A stretch of DNA of 36,429 nucleotides from Azoarcus sp. (GTDB lineage: Bacteria; Pseudomonadota; Gammaproteobacteria; Burkholderiales; Rhodocyclaceae): NCBI GenBank assembly GCA_030656215.1, contig JAUSOD010000001.1, positions 1 to 36,429 on the forward strand. Reading direction: 5' to 3'. A program made the position numbers and the translations under genes. The notes beneath the pieces were generated by a model that was not told the DNA's origin, made no database searches, and worked only from the letters and a program-made list of their open reading frames with translations. This document shows positions 1 through 8,560 of this stretch, in pieces. Every line of letters begins with the position of its first letter. Position 1 is the first letter of the stretch.

Positions 1-15
1 CGTGAGGCCGCCACC

Positions 16-62
16 CGCTTTCAGCGCCGCTTCGGGCTACGCCCTGCGCGGCGCTGAAAGCG
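16..62. repeat. 15-bp perfect inverted repeat (long hairpin)
   Basis: Positions 16-30 and 48-62 are perfect reverse complements (15 bp). The 17-nt loop holds a further GGGC/GCCC stem, so the whole could fold as one long hairpin. It may be a terminator-like or REP-like element belonging to the gene left of the window. There is no T-run, so a classic rho-independent terminator is not certain. Confidence 0.6.
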
Positions 63-215
63 AAATCACATCAACCATGCCGTGCTCACCCAAATTGCAC
101 AACTTGACGCACACAACTTCCTCCAGATGCCCGCCCGAAAGCGCCCGTACTACAGCGGCCTGACCGCCGACTCATTGAGGCTGCTTGTGCTCCATTGCAG
201 AGGACGACGGCAGGA
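63..215. other. Intergenic stretch, no supported gene
   Basis: No convincing gene lies here. An open frame beginning about 58 reads through to about 215 without a start codon or ribosome binding site. It could be the vestigial end of a gene, but I do not recognise the product. Confidence 0.3.
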
Positions 216-260
216 TTAGCCCAAGGTCCAATGGGCGTCGAAGAACCCTGTTGATAAGGT
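216..260 (+). promoter_or_regulatory. Regulon promoter, site 1 (ecotin operon)
   Basis: The dyad TTAGCCCAAGGTCCAAT is at 216-232, then 22 bp, then the -10 TAAGGT at 255-260. Predicted transcription start is about 267, giving a leader of about 116 nt before the ecotin ATG. There is no TTGACA-like -35, and the dyad occupies that position, so an activator bound there would contact RNA polymerase directly (inference). It shares sequence and spacing with seven other sites in the window. Confidence 0.75.
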
Positions 261-382
261 ATAAAGATCTGCGATGTGCCCCGGTGCCCCGGACTGAATA
301 ACCAGTGCGGACCACGCCATGAAGCGAAGGCCAGAGACAGGGGGTCCGCCTCGCTCTCAATGAAAATATTAGGCGGTTCGAA

Positions 383-871
383 ATGAAGACAATTTTCTCT
401 GCACTGCTAGTCACTTTTGCCATGTTCGCCCAAGCTTTTGCGGCCGACATAATGCAGGCATTTCCGCCCGCCGAGGCCGGCATGGTGAGGCACGTCATTA
501 TTCTTCCTGCGCAGAAGGATGAGTCCGCATTGAAGGTGGAACTGATCGTCGGCAAGACGGTGGTCGCAGACGCTGCAAATCGATATTTTTTCGGCGGAGT
601 CCTTGAGGCGGAGAGCATTGCCGGGTGGGGGTACGAGCGCTACATTCTGCGCAAACTCGGGCCGATGGCCGGAACACTGATGGCCGTCGATCCGGATGCG
701 CCGAAAGTCGAACGCTTCGTCACGCTCGGTGGCGAGGAGCGCCTGCTGCGCTATAACAGCCGCATTCCGCTCGTTGTTTACGTTCCTGCCGATGTCGAGG
801 TCGCTTATCGCTTGTGGCGTGCCGATCCCTCCCCACGCTTTATGCGCAAAGTCGCCTTGCCGAATGGCTGA
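383..871 (+). CDS. eco: Ecotin, periplasmic serine protease inhibitor
   Basis: A 162-residue protein with a signal peptide ending near residue 20 (AQAFA). From memory it aligns along its whole length with E. coli ecotin: DESxLKVEL, GWGYxxY, LRYNSxxP and VxYRxW are all conserved. Ecotin is a periplasmic dimer that blocks trypsin-like, chymotrypsin-like and elastase-like proteases, usually host or predator enzymes. The reactive loop here reads GTLMAV against STMMAC in E. coli, so the P1 residue is Leu rather than Met84. Both cysteines of the E. coli disulfide (Cys50, Cys87) are replaced, by Ala and Val. The gene is first in a probable operon with a DUF4105 protein and a patatin, downstream of regulon promoter site 1. 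Family assignment is firm; altered specificity is inference. Confidence 0.93.
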   Translation: MKTIFSALLVTFAMFAQAFAADIMQAFPPAEAGMVRHVIILPAQKDESALKVELIVGKTVVADAANRYFFGGVLEAESIAGWGYERYILRKLGPMAGTLMAVDPDAPKVERFVTLGGEERLLRYNSRIPLVVYVPADVEVAYRLWRADPSPRFMRKVALPNG

Positions 872-978
872 ACGGCAATGCTCTTCAAGCGCGATGACGA
901 AGCCCTATGTTTCGCCTGCAACGGTGATCTTTGCCGTGCGCTCCTCATCCATCAGGAGCGCGGCAGCAAGGAGCCTGC

Positions 979-2001
979 ATGAGCGGTATCGTGACTCGAA
1001 TAGCCAGGACAACCGGCCTGTTAATGCTTGGCTTCCTGATGGCGGTGGCTGGTGGCTGGGGAGCACTTGCGCTCGCCTACTCGGGACCGGCCACCGAGAC
1101 CGTGCGCACCAGTCTGGCGGTGGCATTTGGCGTCGCAACGCTGGTCGCCGTGCTTGGGTTGCTGTTTCGGCGCTGGCGAGGACGCGCCCTTGTCGTCTAT
1201 GGGCTGATGTTTGCTGTGTTGCTCATCTGGTGGAGCGGGATCGAACCCTCCAATGAACGCGACTGGCAAACGGATGTGGCGGTGTTGCCCAAGGCGACGA
1301 TCGAGGGCGACCTCATCACCGTCCATAACATCCGCAATTTCGACTATCGCAGCGAAACGGATTACACGCCCGCCTACTACGACAGGCGCTTCGACCTGCG
1401 CAAACTGGAAGGTGTAGATCTGGTGGCGGTGTACTGGATGGGGCCGGCCATCGCGCATGTGTTCCTGAGTTTCGCCTTTGACGATGGCGAGCATCTTGCG
1501 ATTTCGATCGAAACGCGCAAGGAAAAGGGAGAGGCCTATTCAACCCTCAAAGGCTTCTTCCGCCAATATGAACTGTATTACGTGGTGGGCGACGAGCGTG
1601 ACCTCATCCGCCTGCGTACCAACTATCGTCACGATCCACCGGAGGATGTCTATGTGTACCGGCTGCAAGGGTCGCTTGAAGATGGCAGGCGATTGTTTCG
1701 CGAGTACATGCACCAGATCAACAGCTTGAATGCCACACCCGAGTTCTACAACACGCTGACGACCAACTGCACCACCAACATCTGGCTGAACTCCCGTGTG
1801 AATGCGGAGCACCTGCCATTCAGCTGGAAGATTCTCGCCAGTGGCTACGTGCCTGAATATCTGCATGAGCATGGCCGCTTGGCGAATGGCGACCAGCCCT
1901 TCGCCGTCATTCAGCAACGCGCCCATGTCAATTCCCGAGCGCATGCCGCGGACATGGCGGCTGATTTCTCGCGTCGTATCCGCGCAGCGGTTACACCATG
2001 A
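979..2001 (+). CDS. DUF4105 (Lnb N-terminal-like) membrane protein
   Basis: A 340-residue inner-membrane protein. Three hydrophobic segments lie near residues 10-34, 42-62 and 70-87, followed by a domain of about 250 residues, probably periplasmic. I chose the ATG at 979 because AAGGAG sits 5 nt upstream; an upstream in-frame start at 931 has no such signal. The C-terminal domain has the DUF4105 pattern: DWQTD, NIRNFDYR, AHVFLSF and TTNCTTNIW. His160 and Cys264 fall in the two most conserved blocks and could form a permuted papain-like dyad, as proposed for this family (inference). The substrate is unknown. It lies 107 bp after ecotin and 40 bp before the patatin gene, so probably in the same transcript. 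Confidence 0.85.
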   Translation: MSGIVTRIARTTGLLMLGFLMAVAGGWGALALAYSGPATETVRTSLAVAFGVATLVAVLGLLFRRWRGRALVVYGLMFAVLLIWWSGIEPSNERDWQTDVAVLPKATIEGDLITVHNIRNFDYRSETDYTPAYYDRRFDLRKLEGVDLVAVYWMGPAIAHVFLSFAFDDGEHLAISIETRKEKGEAYSTLKGFFRQYELYYVVGDERDLIRLRTNYRHDPPEDVYVYRLQGSLEDGRRLFREYMHQINSLNATPEFYNTLTTNCTTNIWLNSRVNAEHLPFSWKILASGYVPEYLHEHGRLANGDQPFAVIQQRAHVNSRAHAADMAADFSRRIRAAVTP

Positions 2002-2041
2002 AGAACGGCTGTAGCGGTTCGATACCCATAAGGAGCAAGCC

Positions 2042-4300
2042 ATGAACGCCCCCTTGCATCGTCATGCGGCCATCACCGCCTCTTGTGTGGCGCTTTGTGC
2101 CATCTTGGTCGCGCTCCCGGCCCGAGGAGAAGCCGCCGACGAGTCATCCCCGCCGTCGGCAAGTGGCCCCGGCAAGCGCCCCAAGATCTGTCTTGTGTTG
2201 TCCGGGGGCGGCGCGCGTGGCGCGGCTCACGTTGGTGTGCTCAAGGTTTTGGAGCAGTACCGCGTGCCGATTGATTGCATTACCGGTACCAGCATGGGCT
2301 CCCTGGTAGGTGCTGCTTACGCGTCCGGGATGAGCGTCGAGGAGATGGAGACAACCCTCAAGGGGATCTCCACCGAATTGCTGTTTAAGGAGAAGCCGCC
2401 GCGCCAGGAGCTTTCGCAGAGGCGCAAGCAAGATGACTACAACATTTTTTTCGGCCCCGAGCTCGGGCTCCGTGAAGGTAGTGTGCAGTTTGGCAAGGGC
2501 GTGGTGACGGGCGTGCAACTCGAGTCGGTACTGCGCCAGCTCTCCAAGGTAAAGGGCTACCACGATTTCGATAATCTGCCGATTCCGTTCCGGGCGGTGG
2601 CGACCGACCTGGTCACCGGCAAGGCGGTCGTGTTTCGCGATGGTGAGCTTGCTAACGTCATGCGGGCCAGCATGTCGGTACCCGGCGCGGTTGCGCCGGC
2701 CGAGTTCGATGGCATGATCCTGGTCGATGGCATGCTGACCGGCAACCTGCCGGTGGAGGCTGCCCATGCAATGGGCGCGGACATCGTCATCGCGGTCAAC
2801 GTCGGTACGCCGCTGCTCAAGCGCGAACAACTGACCGGGATTCTCGGTGTTGCCGGACAGATGCTCAGCATCCTGACCGAACAGAACGTCCAGACTTCCC
2901 TGGCCCTGCTCAAACCGACGGACGTCTTGATCTCACCGGAACTGGGAGATTTCTCGACCGGAGACTTCGACCATTTGCCGCAGATCGCCCCGCTCGGTGA
3001 AGCGGCGGCGCGCAAGGTGGGCGAACAGCTCGCCCATTTGTCGCTTCCGCCTGCGGAATACGCCGCATTGCGCGAGCGTCAGACGATCACCGTCACCCCC
3101 GACCTGCGTCCAGTGGACGAGATTCGCTTCGTTAATTTGCAGCGGGTCAATCCCTGGGCTGCTGCGACCGTGATGGAAACCCGGGTCGGCCAGCCGATCG
3201 ATCAGCCGACGCTCGACAAGGACATGCGCCGCCTCTACGGAACGGACGATTTCGAGCATGTGAATTACCGCTTTCTCGAAGAACCCGGCAAGCGGGTTCT
3301 GGCGGTGGACGCAGTCGAGAAATCGTGGGGGCCGGACTATCTTCGTTTCGGTTTGGGTCTGTCGAGCGATTTCAGTGGCGATGCCTATTTCAATCTCCTC
3401 GCCAGCTACCGCAAGACCTGGATGAATTCGCTCGGCGGTGAGTGGCGCAGCGACGTGCAGGTCGGGCGCACGAGCAGCCTGCAGACCGAGTTCTACCAGC
3501 CGGTCGACAGCCGCGGCTACTTCTTTGTCGCCCCCCATGCCGCCATCGAGCGGCGCTCCACAACGGTCTATCAGGACGATAACCGCGTAGCGCGCTATGA
3601 GGCAACGTCGACTACGGCAGGTGCGGATATCGGCTCTCATTTGTTCCGATATGGCGAATTGCGCGTAGGTCTTTTGGGTGGCGTACTGAAACCCAAGCTG
3701 GATACCGGGCCGCAGATTCTTTCGCCGGGAGAATCCAAAGTCTCACTCGGGGCATACCGAGTCCGGCTGATTCTTGACCAGATCGACAGCGCTCATTTTC
3801 CGCGCACGGGCTGGCGCAGCAGCGCACATGTCTATGGTTCGCGCACTGGACTGGGCGCCGACGTCAGCTATACGAAATGGGATGTTGACGGTAGCGCTGC
3901 CTATTCCGTCGGAAACCATACCTTCAATTTCGGCTTCAAGGTGGGCGGAAAGTCCGGTTCTGGCGACTTGCCGCGATACGACCTGTTTCAGTGGGGAGGC
4001 TTTCTGCAACAGTCCGGCTACGCCACGGGGCAGTTGCTGGGCGAGAATATCAAATTCGCCCGTCTGATGTACTACCACCGCGTCTTGCCCGGCACGATGC
4101 TGGAAGGGGCGTATGGGGGTATTTCGTTCGAGCTCGGCAAGGTCGGCAACCCGCTGGTCGTCGACAATTCGGACGCAGTAATGAGATCGGCGGCTGTTTT
4201 CATTGCTGCAGATAGCCCGATTGGTCCTGCCTATCTGGGCTACGGGCGCGCTCAGGACGGAAACAGCAACTTCTATTTCTACCTCGGCCGGCCGTTCTGA
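2042..4300 (+). CDS. Patatin-like phospholipase with POTRA and outer-membrane barrel (PlpD-like, type Vd)
   Basis: A 752-residue protein with a signal peptide of about 31 residues. The patatin domain (about 48-330) has the oxyanion motif SGGGARG, the nucleophile in GTSMG (Ser84) and the catalytic Asp in LVDGM (Asp229). A POTRA-like segment follows (about 350-425). The rest is rich in alternating beta-strands and ends YFYLGRPF, with the terminal Phe typical of outer-membrane barrels. This is the layout of PlpD/FplA type Vd autotransporters, which place a phospholipase A on or outside the cell surface. The start has AGGAG 6 nt upstream. It is the last gene of the ecotin operon and converges on the MscS gene ending at 4327. 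Whether the patatin domain is released cannot be told from sequence. Confidence 0.93.
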   Translation: MNAPLHRHAAITASCVALCAILVALPARGEAADESSPPSASGPGKRPKICLVLSGGGARGAAHVGVLKVLEQYRVPIDCITGTSMGSLVGAAYASGMSVEEMETTLKGISTELLFKEKPPRQELSQRRKQDDYNIFFGPELGLREGSVQFGKGVVTGVQLESVLRQLSKVKGYHDFDNLPIPFRAVATDLVTGKAVVFRDGELANVMRASMSVPGAVAPAEFDGMILVDGMLTGNLPVEAAHAMGADIVIAVNVGTPLLKREQLTGILGVAGQMLSILTEQNVQTSLALLKPTDVLISPELGDFSTGDFDHLPQIAPLGEAAARKVGEQLAHLSLPPAEYAALRERQTITVTPDLRPVDEIRFVNLQRVNPWAAATVMETRVGQPIDQPTLDKDMRRLYGTDDFEHVNYRFLEEPGKRVLAVDAVEKSWGPDYLRFGLGLSSDFSGDAYFNLLASYRKTWMNSLGGEWRSDVQVGRTSSLQTEFYQPVDSRGYFFVAPHAAIERRSTTVYQDDNRVARYEATSTTAGADIGSHLFRYGELRVGLLGGVLKPKLDTGPQILSPGESKVSLGAYRVRLILDQIDSAHFPRTGWRSSAHVYGSRTGLGADVSYTKWDVDGSAAYSVGNHTFNFGFKVGGKSGSGDLPRYDLFQWGGFLQQSGYATGQLLGENIKFARLMYYHRVLPGTMLEGAYGGISFELGKVGNPLVVDNSDAVMRSAAVFIAADSPIGPAYLGYGRAQDGNSNFYFYLGRPF

Positions 4301-4326
4301 GTTGGCCCGCCGAGGTACCGCCTGAT

Positions 4327-7065
4327 TCAGCTACCGGCAGATTGTGAAGCCGGGCTGACGCCGGAGGCCGAATCGGAAATCACGCGCACCGGTAATGGCG
4401 AGTCAACATCGAGATGTACCTTGCGCTGCGGGAAGGGCATTACGATCCCTTCTTCCGCAAAGCTGGCGTCGATCATGAACCGCAGGTCGCTCAGGACGAT
4501 GCTGCCGCCGCGGCGACCCGCGCCGACCTCCAGCCACACGAAGAGCGCGAACTGCAGGGCACTCTCACCGAAGTCCATGAACAGCACGTCCGGCGCCGGT
4601 TCGTTCAGCACCTGCTTGTGGCGGGCGGCGACCTCCAGCAAGAGATCAGAAACCTGGCGTACCGACGAGCCATAGGCAACACTGATGTTGAGCGTATAGC
4701 GGACCTTGCGGTTCGAGAGCGTCCAGTTGGTCACGTTCTGCTCAAGGAAGGTACTGTTGGGCACCAGCGTTTCAATACCGTTCACGTCGCGGATGGTGCA
4801 GGAGCGCACGTTGATATCGGTTACCTCGCCGCGGATGCCGCCGACCTCAACGATATCGCGCGGCTTGAACGGGCGCTCCATCAGCAGCATGACGCCGCTG
4901 ATCAGGTTCTTCAGCAGCGTCTGCATGCCAAAACCCGCACCGATTGCGATCGCACCGCCGAGGAAGGCGAAGACCGTAAGTGGGATCTTCACCACGTCGA
5001 GCGCCAGCAGCAGGAGCACCACGAGCGTCACCGCAAGTATCCACTTGCGCGCGATTCGTGCGCTGGTCTCCTCCATGCGCTCGCGGCGAACGGCAAGCCC
5101 GACGAGGAGTCGGGTAAGTAGGGCAATGAGAATGTATCCCACGACGACGATCAGGATTGCCTTGACGACTTTGGCGATCGTGACACCACGACTACCCGTG
5201 ATCGTTCGGCCATCGACAACGATGCTGTCCTCGACGGAAAAGAGCTCAAAGGTCCAAGCCGCTTTCAGCCAGTCATCCGTCAGATCAAACCAGTTCGATA
5301 CCCGCTCGCTGGCGTCCCGATCTTTTGCCCGGACGTCTTCGTCTTCAACCCAGCGCAGCAAAAGGTGTCGGGTCGCCTCCACCTCGGCGAAGGCCACCAG
5401 ATAAAGCCGCTCGCGCTCCTTGAGCAGTTCGACCATTGCCTTTCGCAGCGCCGTTTCGGCTGAGTCGCCGGCCACCCGAAGCAGATTCTGCTGCTCGGCG
5501 ATTTGTCCCGCGAGGATCTCCAGTTTTGCCCGCACATGATCGATCGACGGATTGAGCACGTTCAGCAATCGGCGGCTGTCTGCATAGTTCTTGCGGCGAT
5601 CCAGCGTTCCCGCAGCCTCGCCTTCGAAGGCTGCGTAGCGCAGATCCCAGAAGGTCCGCTGCATGTCGAGTGTGATCAGCCCGACATTCAAGGCATCGAC
5701 CTCATGTATGGCGTTGCGACTGTGCTCCACGGCCAGCAACTGCGCCTGTTCCCTGAGCTTCAGCGCAGCCTGCGCCGCCGCCAGCTCCTTTTCAATCCGG
5801 CGGCTATCGTCCTGGTGTTGATCGAGCTCCGCTTTTGCCGCCCGTCCGCGAAAGGGATTTGCCTTTTGTAGTAGCCCTTCGGGGTTCTCCGCTTTCTCCA
5901 CCTCGGCCTCGGCGGCAAGCACCGCTCTGCGCGCCTGGGCAAGGCGCCCCCGCAGTTCGGTGATCTGCTTCTGTGCAGCAGCAGTGCTGCTGATGGCTTT
6001 GTCGAGCTCGCCCGAAATCCGCTCTCGCTGCTGGCTGGCACGATCCAGTTCGGCGATGGTGTTCGATCGGCGTTCATCGAGATCGAATTTCAAGCGCTCC
6101 AGATCCTCGGGCCTAAACACCACCGACTTCTCGGCCTCAACGATCTTGCGACGGTCAAAATCAACGACACGCCCAAACTCGGCGATATTTCCCTCGATCA
6201 ACTGGCTTTGCGCAGCCAGCGCCTCCAGGTATGCACCCAGCGCTCGTACCTCGAGCGTGGAAAGATCCCGCCGCCATCTTGCGCTGCCTTGGTCGGACGG
6301 GTTTGCCGCTTCGAGGACTTCCTGCGCGAGGCGATTACGTTCGCCGGCCTTGACCAGGTTTTCTCGTGTGTTTTCGATCTGTGCAGCGAGAATTTTCAGT
6401 CGGCCCTCTTCGCTACGAAGATTCAGCAGGTTCGCCTGCAGTTCCGTGCGCATCCTGTCAGCCAGCAGGATCGAATGCGGCGGTTTCTCCGCGAGCCCCG
6501 TCCATGCGCGACGCTTCGCTTCGGCATCGGCGGCGAGCTTTCTTTGCTCGGCAAGGCCGTCGAGCGCGCTCAAGTGTTGCCGATACGAGAACGTCATCTG
6601 TCTGAGCAGCCTCACACGGAGTTGCAACTGCTGCGCCGGCGTGTCGGGGGGGGCTCCCGACGCCTGTTGCCCCGCAGCCTCGATGGCGGTGAGTTGGGCC
6701 TGTGCCTCCTCCAGCCGCTTCTTCAACGAGTCGGCGGAGACAGGGGAGGGCGGCTGAACGGTAGCAGCTGCATCGCTCCCATTTGCGGCCTTGGTGGCGA
6801 CGCTTGTCGGGATTTGTGCCGCCACCTTCAGGGGCTGACACAGCACGATTACGAACACGACGAGCACGAACATGATCAGTACGCGGTGAAACGCCTTCAA
6901 AGTAAGGGCTTCGGCGAATTTCGCTGGCAGGCCAGATCCCGGCAAGAGGGCTCCTGAAGTTGTGGCACTGTGCGGGCGAGCACCATGTCCCTTAGTTGTC
7001 ACACCCGCGGGCGCTCTATTGCGTTCCGCTTCAGCTGGCATGCCCATGATATTTGCATGCTCCAT
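4327..7065 (-). CDS. Large MscS-family mechanosensitive channel with coiled-coil N-domain
   Basis: A 912-residue protein, far longer than E. coli MscS (286) and nearer the MscK/MscM class. A hydrophobic segment at about 63-85 is probably a signal or membrane anchor. It is followed by about 480 residues of charged, heptad-rich helix, likely a periplasmic coiled coil. The C-terminal third carries membrane helices and the MscS core: AIGAGFGMQTLLKNLISG pore helix, ERPFKPRD, and VPNSTFLEQNVTNW of the beta domain. Such channels open under membrane tension and release solutes on osmotic downshift. The start is uncertain: no strong ribosome binding site precedes 7065, and ATGs at 7050 and 7044 are alternatives. 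It is the last gene of the minus-strand cluster, 123 bp after its neighbour. Confidence 0.88.
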   Translation of the reverse strand: MEHANIMGMPAEAERNRAPAGVTTKGHGARPHSATTSGALLPGSGLPAKFAEALTLKAFHRVLIMFVLVVFVIVLCQPLKVAAQIPTSVATKAANGSDAAATVQPPSPVSADSLKKRLEEAQAQLTAIEAAGQQASGAPPDTPAQQLQLRVRLLRQMTFSYRQHLSALDGLAEQRKLAADAEAKRRAWTGLAEKPPHSILLADRMRTELQANLLNLRSEEGRLKILAAQIENTRENLVKAGERNRLAQEVLEAANPSDQGSARWRRDLSTLEVRALGAYLEALAAQSQLIEGNIAEFGRVVDFDRRKIVEAEKSVVFRPEDLERLKFDLDERRSNTIAELDRASQQRERISGELDKAISSTAAAQKQITELRGRLAQARRAVLAAEAEVEKAENPEGLLQKANPFRGRAAKAELDQHQDDSRRIEKELAAAQAALKLREQAQLLAVEHSRNAIHEVDALNVGLITLDMQRTFWDLRYAAFEGEAAGTLDRRKNYADSRRLLNVLNPSIDHVRAKLEILAGQIAEQQNLLRVAGDSAETALRKAMVELLKERERLYLVAFAEVEATRHLLLRWVEDEDVRAKDRDASERVSNWFDLTDDWLKAAWTFELFSVEDSIVVDGRTITGSRGVTIAKVVKAILIVVVGYILIALLTRLLVGLAVRRERMEETSARIARKWILAVTLVVLLLLALDVVKIPLTVFAFLGGAIAIGAGFGMQTLLKNLISGVMLLMERPFKPRDIVEVGGIRGEVTDINVRSCTIRDVNGIETLVPNSTFLEQNVTNWTLSNRKVRYTLNISVAYGSSVRQVSDLLLEVAARHKQVLNEPAPDVLFMDFGESALQFALFVWLEVGAGRRGGSIVLSDLRFMIDASFAEEGIVMPFPQRKVHLDVDSPLPVRVISDSASGVSPASQSAGS

Positions 7066-7188
7066 GTCTCGAGACGGCAGGCGCAGTCATCAACGAGCGG
7101 ACAAGTCAAATAGCAAGGCCGGGATAGAGCGTCGTCCGAACAGTGCTTTGTCGAGTCCTCCGCGTAAGCGCCTGCCATTGGAGTGAGA

Positions 7189-7683
7189 TTACGGTTGTTG
7201 CACGACGTACACGAGGTTGTTGCCCTGGAAGGTCGCACGGTAGTAGCTGCCATTGCAGAGGTAATACTCGATGCCGCTCACAGGTGCTGATACGCATCCT
7301 GCGGGAAGCGTGCCGACGACAGTGCCAATGGGCGGCTTTGTGCCGGGCGGCGGTGCAGGCAGTTGTGTGGCGGCGGGCGCTTGTCCGGCCGCCGCTTGTG
7401 CGGTTGCGGCCGACGTCGCGGCAGAAGAGGCTGACGCTGCCGCAGATGTGGCCGAGGCTGCGGCGGACGTGGATGCCGCAGAAGCTGATCCGGCGACCAC
7501 GACCCGCCGCGTCGTGCGCCGGGCGACGCCGGCGACGCTGATCGGTGTCAACGGGGCGCCGACGATCGCCTGTGCCTCGCTGATGACGCCGATGGGTGCG
7601 CCCGTGACCGGGAGCGGGACGAGTTCTGCAAAGGCAAGGACAACAAAGGATCCGGCGACAAGCTTAAGGGGAGATATTTTCAT
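7189..7683 (-). CDS. Small secreted protein with Ala/Ser linker and Cys-Tyr C-terminal module
   Basis: A 164-residue exported protein. After a signal-like N-terminus comes the motif [20 protein letters not shown], shared almost exactly with the protein at 8561-8929. A low-complexity Ala/Ser linker (about 65-100) follows. The C-terminal module reads LPAGC...YYLC.GSYYRATFQGNNLVYVV, with two cysteines that could pair. I recall this tail from other small exported proteins but know no function. GAGGA precedes the ATG. The gene lies 18 bp after a DUF2092 gene, forming the second of two tandem DUF2092 plus small-protein modules. The linker suggests a short cell-surface or periplasmic protein. Confidence 0.75.
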   Translation of the reverse strand: MKISPLKLVAGSFVVLAFAELVPLPVTGAPIGVISEAQAIVGAPLTPISVAGVARRTTRRVVVAGSASAASTSAAASATSAAASASSAATSAATAQAAAGQAPAATQLPAPPPGTKPPIGTVVGTLPAGCVSAPVSGIEYYLCNGSYYRATFQGNNLVYVVQQP

Positions 7684-7701
7684 GGTGGATTCCTCGCGAC
7701 A

Positions 7702-8451
7702 TCAGCGTGACTGGACTGGCATGAACTCGATCGTCTTGGCATCCGCTGGCGGCACGAAACGGAACTGCGCGTCGGAAATCTTGGGAGCAGGATCGAACTG
7801 CAAGACGTTGACTGTGAACTGGGGTGCGCCGGCCACTTCCCGCGAGGTGATCACGTATTTGCACGGAATTGCCTGCTTCCCATCGCGAACCCACACCTGC
7901 CAGTCGACATCGACCGAGCGATAGGCCAGGTGATGGCAGCGGTGGCCGCCGACGGTCGCCATGCCGACATAGGTGCCGGTCCTGACGTCCTGCATCAGAT
8001 GCTCGTATGCGCGGCTGTCGATCAAATCCGCGCCGGGGGCGATGATGTCCAGCTTGGTCCGGGCAAACTCCAGCATCGCATCGACGTCTGCAGGGGCGGG
8101 CACAGTCGCGTAGTACTTGGTGCCGGGGTTGTACAGCGTCAAGGTTTTGCCGTCGTAGTAGAACGCCTGATCCACGATGTCACCGCGGCGTTCGGCCATC
8201 AGCTTGTCAGGTCGCGAAACGGTGACTGTGGCGGGGGAAGTGAACTGGATTTTCTGCCCGTCGATGGTGACCACCTCGAGCGTATTCTCGGTCTGCGCGC
8301 TGAATTGCTTGAGCCCGGCCATATAGGTCGTCATGCCACGCAGCACCTCGTCGGCATCAGGGTCGACGGACTGCGCGAACGCGAGCCACGGAATACAGGC
8401 CACGGCAAGTGTGGCGCAGGTGAGAATGGGTTTGGTATTTGCAGATTTCAT
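7702..8451 (-). CDS. DUF2092 periplasmic protein (copy 2)
   Basis: A 249-residue protein with a signal peptide ending near LAFAQS. I chose the ATG at 8451 because GAGGA lies about 7 nt upstream and the signal peptide begins there; an upstream start at 8484 would add 11 polar residues. The fold resembles the LolA/LolB-like lipoprotein-carrier shape suggested for DUF2092: an N-terminal helix, then strands with VSRPDKL, YYDGKTL, HHLAYRSVDVDWQVWV and P.KYVITS. It is a clear paralogue of the protein at 8926-9741, sharing these motifs in order. Possible roles are lipid or lipoprotein handling at the envelope (inference). It sits in a tight minus-strand operon. Confidence 0.85.
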   Translation of the reverse strand: MKSANTKPILTCATLAVACIPWLAFAQSVDPDADEVLRGMTTYMAGLKQFSAQTENTLEVVTIDGQKIQFTSPATVTVSRPDKLMAERRGDIVDQAFYYDGKTLTLYNPGTKYYATVPAPADVDAMLEFARTKLDIIAPGADLIDSRAYEHLMQDVRTGTYVGMATVGGHRCHHLAYRSVDVDWQVWVRDGKQAIPCKYVITSREVAGAPQFTVNVLQFDPAPKISDAQFRFVPPADAKTIEFMPVQSR

Positions 8452-8560
8452 CGGGAGTCCTCGCTTGTCATTTTCTAGGGCCATTTCAAGTTGCTGTTAC
8501 GAAGCCCGAACGCATCTAATTCATATGGACGCGCCGTCACCGTTGAGGCTTGTGCGTCCT

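Noticed and set aside
4414-6957. Several plus-strand open frames antisense to the large MscS gene
   Set aside because: They are low-complexity shadow frames without starts or motifs; the minus strand has a clear channel core.
7170-7187. Possible ninth dyad before the large MscS gene (minus strand)
   Set aside because: Only the CTCCAAT half is present (about 7 of 12 core bases), and no -10 lies at the right spacing.
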